Source: Hydractinia symbiolongicarpus (Eukaryota > Cnidaria > Hydrozoa > Anthoathecata > Hydractiniidae). Taken from it: 64,000 nt of DNA. The stretch covers positions 28,147,650-28,211,649 of the forward strand of contig NC_079887.1 in the NCBI RefSeq assembly GCF_029227915.1, written 5' to 3'. The position numbers and the translations under genes were made by a program. Of this stretch, positions 51,901-64,000 are shown piece by piece (position 1 is the stretch's first letter; the number at the start of each line of letters is the position of its first letter). The notes below the pieces were generated by a model. It saw nothing but the letters and a program-made list of their open reading frames with translations, ran no database searches and was not told the DNA's origin.

Positions 51901-54619
51901 TTTCCCGTAAATCCCAGACTCGGCCCGTATAGTCAAAAGTATACAAAGAAAGTACCCAGGGAGTAAACTCCTTTCCAGAACGATTTTTTAAATTATTTTT
52001 TCACCACTAAAACGCATGAGACTTATAGTTTTTAAAAATGTTTTCATTTTTGATGAGATGCTGAATAAAAGAAGTTTAATCGCCGGCAAACGAAAACCCG
52101 CGATTTCCCGTAAATCCCGCGCTTGGCCCGTATAGTCAAAAGTATACAAAGAAAGTACCCAGGGAGTAAACTCATTTCCCGAACGATTTTTTATATTATT
52201 TTTTTACCACTAAACGCATGAGACTTGTAGTTTTTAAAAATGTTTTCATTTTTGATGAGACGCTTAATGAAAGAGGTTTAATCGCCGGCAAATGAAATCC
52301 CGCGTTTTCCCGTAAATCCGGGGCTTGGCCCGTATAGTCAAAAGTATACAAAGAAAGTACCCAGGGAGTAAACTCATTTCCAGAACGATTTTTTATATTA
52401 TATTTTCACCACTAAAACGCATGAGACTTGTAGTTTTTAAAAATGTTTTCATTTTTGATGAGACGCTTAATGAAAGAGGTTTAATCGCCGGCAAATGAAA
52501 TCCCGCGTTTTCCCGTAAATCCGGGGCTTGGCCCGTATAGTCAAAAGTATACAAAGAAAGTACCCAGGGAGTAAACTCATTTCCAGAACGATTTTTTAAA
52601 TTATATTTTCACCACTAAAACGCATGAGATTTGTAGTTTTCAAAAATGTTTTCATTTTTCATGAGACGCTTAATAAAAGCAGTTTAATCACCGGCAAACG
52701 AAAACCTGCGATTTCCCTAAATCCCGGACTCGGCCCGTATAGTCAAAAGTATACAAAGAAAGTACCGAGGGAGTAAACTCCTTTCCAGAACGATTTTTTA
52801 AATTATTTTTTCACCACTAAAACGCATAAGACTTGTAGTTTTTAAAAATGTTTTCATTTTTGATGAGACGCTGAATAAAAGAAGTTTAATCGCCGGCAAA
52901 CGAAAACCCGCGATTTCCCGTAAATTCCGCGCTTGGCCCGTATAGTCAAAAGTATACAAAGAAAGTACCCAGGGAGTAAACTCATTTCCCGAACGATTTT
53001 TTATATTATTTTTTTACCACTAAGCGCATGAGACTTGTAGTTTTCAAAAATATTTTCATATTTGATGGGACGCTGAATAAAAGAAGTTTAATCGCCGGCA
53101 AACGAAAATCCGCGATTTCCCGTAAATCCCGGACTCGGCCCGTATAGTCAAAAGTATACAAAGAAAGTACCCAGTGAGTAAACTCATTTCCCAAACGATT
53201 TTTTAAATTATTTTTTCACCACTAAAACGCATGAGACTTGTAGTTTTCAAAAATGTTTTCATTTTTGATAAGACGCTGAATAAAAGAAGTTTAATCGCCG
53301 GCAAACGAAAACCCGCGATTTCCCGTAAATCCCGGGCTTGGCCCGTATAGTCAAAAGTATACAAAGAAAGTACCCAGGGAGTAAACTCATTTCCCAAACG
53401 ATTTTTTAAATTATTATTTCACCACTAAAACGCATGAGACTTGTAGTTTTCAAGAATGTTTTCATTTTTGATGAGACGCTGAATAAAAGAAGTTTAATCG
53501 CCGGCAAACGGAAACCCGCGATTTCCCGTAAATCCCGGCTTGGCCCGTATAGTCAATAGTATACAAAGAAAGTACCCAGGGAGTAAACTCATTTCCCGAA
53601 CGATTTTATAAATTATTTTTTCACCACTAAAACGCATGAGACTTGTAGTTTTCTAAAATGTTTTCATTTTTGATGAGACGCTGAATAAAAGCAGTTTAAT
53701 CGCCGGCAAACGAAAACCTGCGATTTCCCGCAAATCCCGGACTCGGCCCGTATAGTCAAAAGTATACAAAGAAAGTACCCAGGGAGTAAACTCCTTTCCA
53801 GAACGATTTTTTAAATTATTTTTTCACCACTAAAACGCATAAGACTTGTAGTTTTTAAAAATGTTTTCATTTTTGATGAGACGCTGAATAAAAGAAGTTT
53901 AATCGCCGGCAAACGAAAACCCGCGATTTCCCGTAAATCCTGCGCTTGGCCCGTATAGTCAAAAGTATACAAAGAAAGTACCCAGGGAGTAAACTCATTT
54001 CCCGAACGATTTTATAAATTATTATTTCACCACTAAAACGCATGAGACTTGTAGTTTTCAAGAATGTTTTCATTTTTGATGAGACGCTGAATAAAAGAAG
54101 TTTAATCGCCGGCAAACGGAAACCCGCGATTTCCCGTAAATCCCGGCTTGGCCCGTATAGTCAATAGTATACAAAGAAAGTACCCAGGGAGTAAACTCAT
54201 TTCCCGAACGATTTTATAAATTATTTTTTCACCACTAAAACGCATGAGACTTGTAGTTTTCTAAAATGTTTTCATTTTTGATGAGACGCTGAATAAAAGC
54301 AGTTTAATCGCCGGCAAACGAAAACCTGCGATTTCCCGCAAATCCCGGACTCGGCCCGTATAGTCAAAACTATACAAAGAAAGTACCCAGGGAGTAAACT
54401 CCTTTCCAGAACGATTTTTTAAATTATTTTTTCACCACTAAAACGCATAAGACTTGTAGTTTTTAAAAATGTTTTCATTTTTGATGAGACGCTGAATAAA
54501 AGAAGTTTAATCGCCGGCAAACGAAAACCCGCGATTTCCCGTAAATCCTGCGCTTGGCCCGTATAGTCAAAAGTATACAAAGAAAGTACCCAGGGAGTAA
54601 ACTCATTTCCCGAACGATT

Positions 54620-57040
54620 TTTTATATTATTTTTTTACCACTAAACGCATAAGACTTGGAGTTATCAAAAATATTTTCATATTTGATGGGACGCTGAATA
54701 AAAGAAGTTTAATCGCCGGCAAACGAAAATCCGCGATTTCCCGTAAATCCCGGCTTGTAGTTTTCAAAAATGTTTTCATTTTTGATGAGACGCTGAATAA
54801 AAGAAGTTTAATCGCCGGCAAACGAAAACCCGCGACTTCCCGTAAATTCCGCGCTTGGCCCGTATAGTCAAAAGTATACAAAGAAAGTACCCAGGGAGTA
54901 AACTCATTTCCCGAACGATTTTTTATATTATTTTTTTACCACTAAGCGCATGAGACTTGTAGTTTTCAAAAATATTTTCATATTTGATGGGACGCTGAAT
55001 AAAAGAAGTTTAATCGCCGGCAAACGAAAATCCGCGATTTCCCGTAAATCCCGGACTCGGCCCGTATAGTCAAAAGTATACAAAGAAAGTACCCAGCGAG
55101 TAAACTCATTTCCCGAACGATTTTTTAAATTATTTTTTCACCACTTAAAAGCATGAGACTTGTAGTTTTCAAAAATGTTTTCATTTTTGATAAGACGCTG
55201 AATAAAAGAAGTTTAATCGCCGGCAAACGAAAACCCGCGATTTCCCGTAAATCCCGGGCTTGGCCCGTATAGTCAAATGTATACAAAGAAAGTACCCAGG
55301 GAGTAAACTCATTTCCCAAACGATTTTTTAAATTATTATTTCACCACTAAAACGCATGAGACTTGTAGTTTTCAAGAATGTTTTCATTTTTGATGAGACG
55401 CTGAATAAAAGAAGTTTAATCGCCGGCAAACGAAAACCCGCGATTTCCCGTAAATCCCGGCTTGGCCCGTATAGTCAAAAGTATACAAAGAAAGTACCCA
55501 GGGAGTAAACTCATTTCCCGAACGATTTTATAAATTATTTTTTCACCACTAAAACGCATGAGACTTGTAGTTTTCAAAAATGTTTTCATTTTTGATGAGA
55601 CGCTGAATAAAAGCAGTTTAATCGCCGGCAAACGAAAACCTGCGATTTCCCGCAAATCCCGGACTCGGCCCGTATAGTCAAAAGTATACAAAGAAAGTAC
55701 CCAGGGAGTAAACTCCTTTCCAGAACGATTTTTTAAATTATTTTTTCACCACTAAAACGCATAAGACTTGTAGTTTTTAAAAATGTTTTCATTTTTGATG
55801 AGACGCTGAATAAAAGAAGTTTAATCGCCGGCAAACGAAAACCCGCGATTTCCCGTAAATCCTGCGCTTGGCCCGTATAGTCAAAAGTATACAAAGAAAG
55901 TACCCAGGGAGTAAACTCATTTCCCGAACGATTTTTTATATTATTTTTTTACCACTAAACGCATAAGACTTGGAGTTATCAAAAATATTTTCATATTTGA
56001 TGGGACGCTGAATAAAAGAAGTTTAATCGCCGGCAAACGAAAATCCGCGATTTCCCGTAAATCCCGGGCTTGGCCCGTATAGTCAAATGTATACAAAGAA
56101 AGTACCCAGGGAGTAAACTCATTTCCCAAACGATTTTTTAAATTATTATTTCACCACTAAAACGCATGAGACTTGTAGTTTTCAAGAATGTTTTCATTTT
56201 TGATGAGACGCTGAATAAAAGAAGTTTAATCGCCGGCAAACGAAAACCCGCGATTTCCCGTAAATCCCGGCTTGGCCCGTATAGTCAAAAGTATACAAAG
56301 AAAGTACCCAGGGAGTAAACTCATTTCCCGAACGATTTTATAAATTATTTTTTCACCACTAAAACGCATGAGACTTGTAGTTTTCAAAAATGTTTTCATT
56401 TTTGATGAGACGCTGAATAAAAGCAGTTTAATCGCCGGCAAACGAAAACCTGCGATTTCCCGCAAATCCCGGACTCGGCCCGTATAGTCAAAAGTATACA
56501 AAGAAAGTACCCAGGGAGTAAACTCCTTTCCAGAACGATTTTTTAAATTATTTTTTCACCACTAAAACGCATAAGACTTGTAGTTTTTAAAAATGTTTTC
56601 ATTTTTGATGAGACGCTGAATAAAAGAAGTTTAATCGCCGGCAAACGAAAACCCGCGATTTCCCGTAAATCCTGCGCTTGGCCCGTATAGTCAAAAGTAT
56701 ACAAAGAAAGTACCCAGGGAGTAAACTCATTTCCCGAACGATTTTTTATATTATTTTTTTACCACTAAACGCATAAGACTTGGAGTTATCAAAAATATTT
56801 TCATATTTGATGGGACGCTGAATAAAAGAAGTTTAATCGCCGGCAAACGAAAATCCGCGATTTCCCGTAAATCCCGGCTTGTAGTTTTCAAAAATGTTTT
56901 CATTTTTGATGAGACGCTGAATAAAAGAAGTTTAATCGCCGGCAAACGAAAACCCGCGACTTCCCGTAAATCCCGGGCTTGGCCCGTATAGTCAAAAGTA
57001 TACAAAGAAAGTACCCAGGGAGTAAACTCATTTCCCAAAC
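54620..57040 (+). repeat. 4-mer higher-order repeat, about 810 bp, with shared truncated monomer
   Basis: Monomer groups at 55416 and 56226 are 810 bp apart and near identical, each flanked by the cataagacttggagttatc variant (about 54649, 55963 and 56773). A short monomer with the junction cccggcttgtagttttc occurs at about 54754 and 56878 (2,124 bp apart). The junction bases cttg are present in both parent sites (ggcttggccc and gacttgtag), so the deletion probably arose by microhomology and was then copied. Confidence 0.8.
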
Positions 57041-59499
57041 GATTTTTGAAATTATTATTTCACCACTAAAACGCATGAGACTTGTAGTTTTCAAGAATGT
57101 TTCATTTTTGATGAGACACTGAATAAAAGAAGTTTAATCGCCGGCAAACGAAAACCCGCGATTTCCCGTAAATCCCGGCTTGGCCCGTATAGTCAAAAGT
57201 ATACAAAGAAAGTACCAAGGGAGTAAACTCATTTCCCGAACGATTTTTTATATTATTTTTTTACCACTAAACGCATGAGACTTGTAGTTATCAAAAATAT
57301 TTTCATATTTGATGGGACGCTGAATAAAAGAAGTTTAATCGCCGGCAAACGAAAATCCGCGATTTCCCGTAAATCCCGGACTCGGCCCGTATAGTCAAAA
57401 GTATACAAAGAAAGTACCCAGGGAGTAAACTCATTTCCCGAACGATTTTTTAAATTATTTTTTCACCACTAAAACGCATGAGACTTGTAGTTTTCAAAAA
57501 TGTTTTCATTTTTGATGAGGCGCTGAATAAAAGAAGTTTAATCGCCGGCAAACGAAAACCCGCGATTTCCCGTAAATCCCGGACTCGGCCCGTATAGTCA
57601 AAAGTATGCAAGGAAAGTACCCAGGGAGTAAACTCATTTCCCGAACGATTTTTTAAATTATTTTTTCACCACTAAAACGCATGAGACTTGTAGTTTTCAA
57701 AAATGTTTTCTTTCTTGATGAGATGCTGAATAAAAGAAGTTTAATCGCCGGCAAACGGAAACCCGCGACATCCCGTAAATCCCGGGCTTGGCCCGTATAG
57801 TCAAAAGTATACAAAGAAAGTACCCAGGGAGTAAACTCATTTTCCAAACGATTTTTTAAATTATTATTTCACCACTAAAACGCATGAGACTTGTAGTTTT
57901 CAAGAATGTTTTCATTTTTGATGAGACGCTGAATAAAAGCAGTTTAATCGCCGGCAAACGAAAACCCGCGATTTCCCGTAAATCCCGAGCTTGGCACGTA
58001 TAGTCGAATGTATACAAAGAAGTACCCTGAGAGTAAACTCATTTCCAGAACGATTTTTTAAATTATTTTTTCACCACTAAAACGCATAAGACTTGTAGTT
58101 TTTAAAAATGTTTTCATTTTTGATGAGACGCTGAATAAAAGAAGTTTAATCGCCAGCAAACGAAAACCCGCGATTTCCCGTAAATCCCGGACTTGGCCCG
58201 TATAGTCAAAAGTATGCAAAGAAAGTACCCAGGGAGTAAACTCATTTCCCGAACGATTTTTTAAATTATTTTTTCACCACTAAAACGCATGAGACTTGTA
58301 GTTTTCAAAAATGTTCTCTTTTTTGATGAGACGCTGAATAAAAGAAGTTTAATTGCCGGCAAACAAAAATCCGCGATTTCCCCTAAATCCCAGACTTGGC
58401 CCGTATAGTCAAAAGTATACAAAGAAAGTACCCAGGGAGTAAACTCATTTCCCGAACGATTTTTTAAATTATTTTTTCACCACTAAAACGCATGAGACTT
58501 GTAGTTTTCAAAAATGTTTTCATTTTTGATGAGACGCTTAATGAAAGAGGTTTAATCGCCGGCAAATGAAATCCCGCGTTTTCCCGTAAATCCTTGGCTT
58601 GGCCCGTATAGTCAAAAGTATACAAAGAAAGTACCCAGGGAGTAAACTCATTTCCAGAACGATTTTTTAAATTATATTTTCACCACTAAAACGCATGAGA
58701 CTTGTAGTTTTTAAAAATGTTTTCATTTTTGATGAGACGCTGAATAAAAGAAGTTTAATCGCCGGCAAACGAAAACCCGCGATTTCCCGTAAATACCGGC
58801 TTGGCCCGTATAGTCAAAAGTATACAAAGAAAGTACCCAGGGAGTAAACTCATTTCCCGAACGATTTTATAAATTATTTTTTCACCACTAAAACGCATGA
58901 GACTTGTGGTTTTCAAAAATGTTTTCATTTTTCATGAGACGCTGAATAAAAGCAGTATAATCGCCGGCAAACGAAAACCTGCGATTTCCCTAAATCCCGG
59001 ACTCGGCCCGTATAGTCAAAAGTATACAAAGAAAGTACCCAGGGAGTAAACTCCTTTCCAGAACGATTTTTTAAATTATTTTTTCACCACTAAAACGCAT
59101 AAGACTTGTAGTTTTTAAAAATGTTTTCATTTTTGATGAGACGCTGAATAAAAGAAGTTTAATCGCCGGCAAACGAAAACCCGCGACTTCCCGTAAATCC
59201 CGGGCTTGGCCCGTATAGTCAAAAGTATACAAAGAAAGTACCCAGGGAGGAAACTCATTTCCCAAACGATTTTTTAAATTATTATTTCACCACTAAAACG
59301 CATGAGACTTGTAGTTTTCAAGAATGTTTTCATTTTTGATGAGACGCTGAATAAAAGAAGTTTAATCGCCGGTAAACGAAAACCCGCGATTTCCCGTAAA
59401 TCCCGGCTTGGCCCGTATAGTCAAAAGTATACAAAGAAAGTATCCAGGGAGTAAACTCATTTCCCGAACGATTTTTTATATTATTTTTTTACCACTAAA

Positions 59500-62400
59500 C
59501 GCATGAGACTTGTAGTTTTCAAAAATATTTTCATATTTGATGGGACGCTGAATAAAAGAAGTTTAATCGCCGGCAAACGAAAATCCGCGATTTCCCGTAA
59601 ATCCCGGACTCGGCCCGTATAGTCAAAAGTATACAAAGAAAGTACCCAGGGAGTAAACTCATTTCCCGAACGATTTTTTAAATTATTTTTTCAGCACTAT
59701 AACGCATAAGACTTGTAGTTTTTAAAAATGTTTTCATTTTTGATGAGACGCTTAATGAAAGAGGTTTAATCGCCGGCAAATGAAATCCCGCGTTTTCCCG
59801 TAAATCCGGGGCTTGGCTCGTATAGTCAAAAGTATACAAAGAAAGTACCCAGGGAGTAAACTCATTTCCAGAACGATTTTGTAAAATATATTTTCACCAC
59901 TAAAACGCATGAGACTTGTAGTTTTTAAAAATGTTTTCATTTTTGATGAGACGCTGAATAAAAGAAGTTTAATCGCCGGCAAACGAAAACCCGCGATTTC
60001 CCGTAAATCCCGGCTTGGCCCGTATAGTCAAAAGTATACAAAGAAAGTACCCAGGGAGTAAACTCATTTCCCGAACGATTTTTTAAATTATTTTTTCACC
60101 ACTAAAACGCATGAGATTTGTAGTTTTCAAAAATGTTTTCATTTTTCATGAGACGCTGAATAAAAGCAGTTTAATCGCCAGCAAACGAAAACCTGCGATT
60201 TCCCTAAATCCCGGACTCGGCCCGTATAGTCAAAAGTATACAAAGAAAGTACCCAGGGAGTAAACTCCTTTCCAGAACGATTTTTTAAATTATTTTTTCA
60301 CCACTAAAACGCATAAGACTTGTAGTTTTTAAAAATGTTTTCATTTTTGATGAGACGCTGAATAAAAGAAGTTTAATCGCCGGCAAACGAAAACCCGCGA
60401 TTTCCCGTAAATCCCGGGCTTGGCACGTATAGTCAAAAGTATACAAAGAAAGTACCCAGGGAGTAAACTCATTTCTTGAACGATTTTTTAAATTATTTTT
60501 TCACCACTAAAGCCCATGAGACTTGTAGTTTTTAAAAAGGTTTTCATTTTTGATGAGACGTTGAATAAAACAAGTTTAATCGCCGGCAAACGAAAATCCG
60601 CGATTTCCTGTAAATCCCGGCCTCGGCCCGTATAGTCAAAAGTATACAAAAAAAGTATCCTGTGAGTAAACACATTTCCCGAACGATTTTTTAAATTATT
60701 TTTTCACCACTAAAACGCATGAGACTTGTAGTTTTCAAAAATGTTTTCATTTTTGATGAGACGCTGAATAAAAGCAGTTTAATCGCCGGCAAACGAAAAC
60801 CCGCGATTTCCCGTAAATTCCGGCTTGGCGCGTATAGTCATAAGTATACAAAGAAAGTACCCAGGGAGTAAACTCATTTCCCGAACGATTTTTTAAATTA
60901 TTTTTTCACCACTAAAACGTATGAGACTTGTAGTTTTCAAAAATGTTTTCATTTTTGATGGGACGCTGAATAAAAGAAGTTTAATTGCCGGCAAACGAAA
61001 ATCCGCGATTTCCCGTAAATCCCAGACTCGGCCCGTATAGTCAAAAGTATACAAAGAAAGTACCCAGGGAGTAAACTCATTTCCCGAACGATTTTTTAAA
61101 TTATTTTTTCACCACTAAAACGCATGAGACTTGTAGTTTTCAAAAATGTTTTCATTTTTGATGAGACGCTTAATGAAAGAGGTTTAATCGCCGGCAAATG
61201 AAATCCCGCGTTTTCCCGTAAATCCGGGGCTTGGCCCGTACAGTCAAAAGTATACAAAGAAAGTACCCAGGGAGTAAACTCATTTCCAGAACGATTTTTT
61301 AAATTATATTTTCACCACTAAAACGCATGAGACTTGTAGTTTTTAAAAATGTTTTCATTTTTGATGAGACGCTGAAGAAAAGAAGTTTAATCGCCGGCAA
61401 ACGAAAACCCGCGATTTCCCGTAAATCCCGGCTTGGCCCGTATAGTCAAAAGTATACAAAGAAAGTACCCAGGGAGTAAACTCATTTCCCGAACGATTTT
61501 TTATATTATTTTTTTACCACTAAACGCATGAGACTTGTAGTTTTCAAAAATATTTTCATATTTGATGGGACGCTTAATGAAAGAGGTTTAATCGCCGGCA
61601 AATGAAATCCCGCGTTTTCCCGTAAATCCGGGGCTTGGCTCGTATAGTCAAAAGTATACAAAGAAAGTACCCAGGGAGTAAACTCATTTCCAGAACGATT
61701 TTGTAAAATATATTTTCATCACTAAAACGCATGAGACTTGTAGTTTTTAAAAATGTTTTCATTTTTGATGAGACGCTGAATAAAAGAAGTTTAATCGCCG
61801 GCAAACGAAAACCCGCGATTTCCCGTAAATCCCGGCTTGGCCCGTATAGTCAAAAGTATACAAAGAAAGTACCCAGGGAGTAAACTCATTTCCCGAACGA
61901 TTTTTTAAATTATTTTTTCACCACTAAAACGCATGAGATTTGTAGTTTTCAAAAATGTTTTCATTTTTCATGAGACGCTGAATAAAAGCAGTTTAATCGC
62001 CGGCAAACGAAAACCTGCGATTTCCCTAAATCCCGGACTCGGCCCGTATAGTCAAAAGTATACAAAGAAAGTACCCAGGGAGTAAACTCCTTTCCAGAAC
62101 GATTTTTTAAATTATTTTTTCACCACTAAAACGCATAAGACTTGTAGTTTTTAAAAATGTTTTCATTTTTGATGAGACGCTGAATAAAAGAAGTTTAATC
62201 GCCGGCAAACGAAAACCCGCGATTTCCCGTAAATCCCGGGCTTGGCACGTATAGTCAAAAGTATACAAAGAAAGTACCCAGGGAGTAAACTCATTTCTTG
62301 AACGATTTTTTAAATTATTTTTTCACCACTAAAGCCCATGAGACTTGTAGTTTTTAAAAAGGTTTTCATTTTTGATGAGACGTTGAATAAAACTAGTTTA

Positions 62401-62700
62401 ATCGCCGGCAAACGAAAATCCGCGATTTCCTGTAAATCCCGGACTCGGCCCGTATAGTCAAAAGTATACAAAGAAAGTATCCTGTGAGTAAACACATTTC
62501 CAGAACGATTTTTTGAATTATTTTTTCACCACTAAAACGCATCAGACTTGTAGTTTTTAAAAATGTTTTCATTTTTGATGAGACGCTGAATAAAAGAAGT
62601 TTAATCGCCGGCAAACGAAAACCCGCGATTTCCCGTAAATCCCGGCTTGGCCCGTATAGTCAAAAGTATACAAAGACAGTACCCAGGGAGTAAACTCATT
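59500..62700 (+). repeat. 9-mer higher-order repeat, 1,822 bp
   Basis: Corresponding monomers at 59752 and 61574, and at 60488 and 62310, are each 1,822 bp apart. The same nine-monomer order is seen at 36.9-38.7 kb, so this HOR type is shared with the segmental duplication and spans more than 25 kb of the array. Confidence 0.8.
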
Positions 62701-64000
62701 TCCCGAACGATTTTTTAAATTATTTTTTCACCACTAAAACGCATGAGACTTGTAGTTTTCAAAAATGTTTTCATTTTTGATGAGACGCTGAATAAAAGCA
62801 GTTTAATCGCCAGCAAACGAAAACCCGCGATTTCCCGTAAATTCCGGCTTGGCGCGTATAGTCAAAAGTATACAAAGAAAGTACCCAGGGAGTAAACTCA
62901 TTTCCCGAGCGATTTTTTAAATTATTTTTTCACCACTAAAACGTATGAGACTTGTAGTTTTCAAAAATGTTTTCATTTTTGATGGGACGCTGAATAAAAG
63001 AAGTTTAATTGCCGGCAAACGAAAATCCGCGATTTCCCGTAAATCCCAGACTCGGCCCATATAGTCAAAAGTATACAAAGAAAGTACCCAGGGAGTAAAC
63101 TCATTTCCCGAACGATTTTTTAAATTATTTTTTCACCACTAAAACGCATGAGACTTGTAGTTTTCAAAAATGTTTTCATTTTTGATGAGACGCTTAATGA
63201 AAGAGGTTTAATCGCCGGCAAATGAAATCCCGCGTTTTCCCGTAAATCCGGGGCTTGGCCCGTATAGTCAAAAGTATACAAAGAAAGTACCCAGGGAGTA
63301 AACTCATTTCCCGAACGATTTTTTATATTATTTTTTTACCACTAAACGCATGAGACTTGTAGTTTTCAAAAATATTTTCATATTTGATGGGACGCTGAAT
63401 AAAAGAAGTTTAATCGCCGGCAAACGAAAATCCGCGATTTCCCGTAAATCCCGGACTCGGCCCGTATAGTCAAAAGCATACAAAGAAAGTACCCAGGGAG
63501 TAAACTCATTTCCCGAACGATTTTTTAAATTATTTTTTCACCACTAAAACGCATAAGACTTGTAGTTTTTAAAAATGTTTTCATTTTTGATGAGACGCTT
63601 AATGAAAGAGGTTTAATCGCCGGCAAATGAAATCCCGCGTTTTCCCGTAAATCCGGGGCTTCGCTCGTATAGTCAAAAGTATACAAAGAAAGTACCCAGG
63701 GAGTAAACTCATTTCCAGAACGATTTTGTAAAATATATTTTTACCACTAAAACGCATGAGACTTGTAGTTTCAAAAATGTTTTCATTTTTGATGAGACGC
63801 TGAATAAAAGCAGTTTAATCGCCGGCAAACGAAAACCCGCGATTTCCTGTAAATTCCGGCTTGGCGCGTATAGTCAAAAGTATACAAAGAAAGTACCCAG
63901 GGAGTAAACTCATTTCCCGAACGATTTTTTAAATTATTTTTTCACCACTAAAACGTATGAGACTTGTAGTTTTCAAAAATGTTTTCATTTTTGATGGGAC

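Larger units (their letters stand above)
48917..64000 (+). repeat. Satellite array, segment D
   Basis: About 74 monomers, same orientation, running off the window end mid-monomer. Includes the end of segmental unit 2, a mixed zone at 51.5-53.4 kb, 4-mer repeats at 54-57 kb and 9-mer repeats at 59.5-62.7 kb. A deletion of about 105 bp joins ggcttg to tagttttc near 54757 and again near 56880. No gene or further inserted element is seen. Confidence 0.97.

Noticed and set aside
1146-62614. Dozens of short open frames on the minus strand (61-91 codons, proteins beginning MGNEFTPW, MFTHRIL or MPAIKLLLF) and some on plus (MRLVVFKNVF).
   Set aside because: They are the satellite monomer read in frame, recur at the monomer period, start and stop at monomer variants, and shift frame at each 202- or 203-bp boundary. 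No domain, and no sign of coding constraint.
1-64000. Regular repeats suggesting a CRISPR array or a bacterial iteron region.
   Set aside because: The period is about 202 bp with no unique spacers, no cas genes, and the embedded LINE and SINEs are animal-type elements.
1-64000. A CENP-B box in the monomer (ttttcgtttgccggcga on the minus strand).
   Set aside because: TTCG is present, but the A and the CGGG core do not fall at the required spacing. At best a remote likeness.
1-64000. A telomeric or subtelomeric region.
   Set aside because: No TTAGGG-like or other short telomere repeat is seen at either end or inside.

Overview
This window is almost entirely eukaryotic satellite DNA. A monomer of about 202-203 bp repeats head-to-tail on one strand from the first to the last base, roughly 290 copies, and is broken only by three transposable-element insertions. 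The host looks like an invertebrate animal: the autonomous element is a two-ORF non-LTR retrotransposon of the CR1/L2/Jockey kind with an SGNH-esterase ORF1, and the two short insertions are tRNA-headed SINEs with (TAA)n tails. A cnidarian or other AT-rich invertebrate would fit, but the sequence alone cannot fix the species. No host protein gene, real tRNA, rRNA, CRISPR array or telomere repeat is visible.

Layout: satellite 1-13212; a plus-strand SINE of 266 bp at 13213-13478; satellite 13479-17860; a near full-length LINE at 17861-22111; satellite 22112-48601; a minus-strand SINE of about 315 bp at 48602-48916; satellite 48917-64000. Monomers fall into at least five sequence types, told apart mainly by the bases after the gacgc landmark: ctgaataaaagaag, ctgaataaaagcag, cttaatgaaagagg, ttgaataaaacaag, and the gggacgct type with its one-base-shorter ccactaaacg. 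These types are arranged in higher-order repeats (HORs). The spacings seen are about 608, 810, 1,012, 1,219, 1,417, 1,822 and 2,429 bp, that is 3, 4, 5, 6, 7, 9 and 12 monomers. One tandem segmental duplication of 10-11.6 kb covers 29.8-39.9 kb and 39.9-51.5 kb. The pattern fits unequal exchange or replication-based amplification in a centromeric or other heterochromatic array.

The LINE has an intact ORF1 (coiled coil plus SGNH esterase). Its ORF2 (AP endonuclease, reverse transcriptase, C-terminal Cys motif) is broken by two frameshifts, one at a 23-bp tandem duplication, so this copy is probably dead. ORF1 and ORF2 lie in the same frame with one UGA between them. Duplicated satellite blocks give internal empty-site copies for all three insertions, so their junctions can be read from this window: the LINE shows no target-site duplication, and the SINEs show none or at most 3 bp. 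The two SINEs have different tRNA-like heads but share a 3' domain of about 56 bp containing a hairpin whose stem differs yet stays paired in both.
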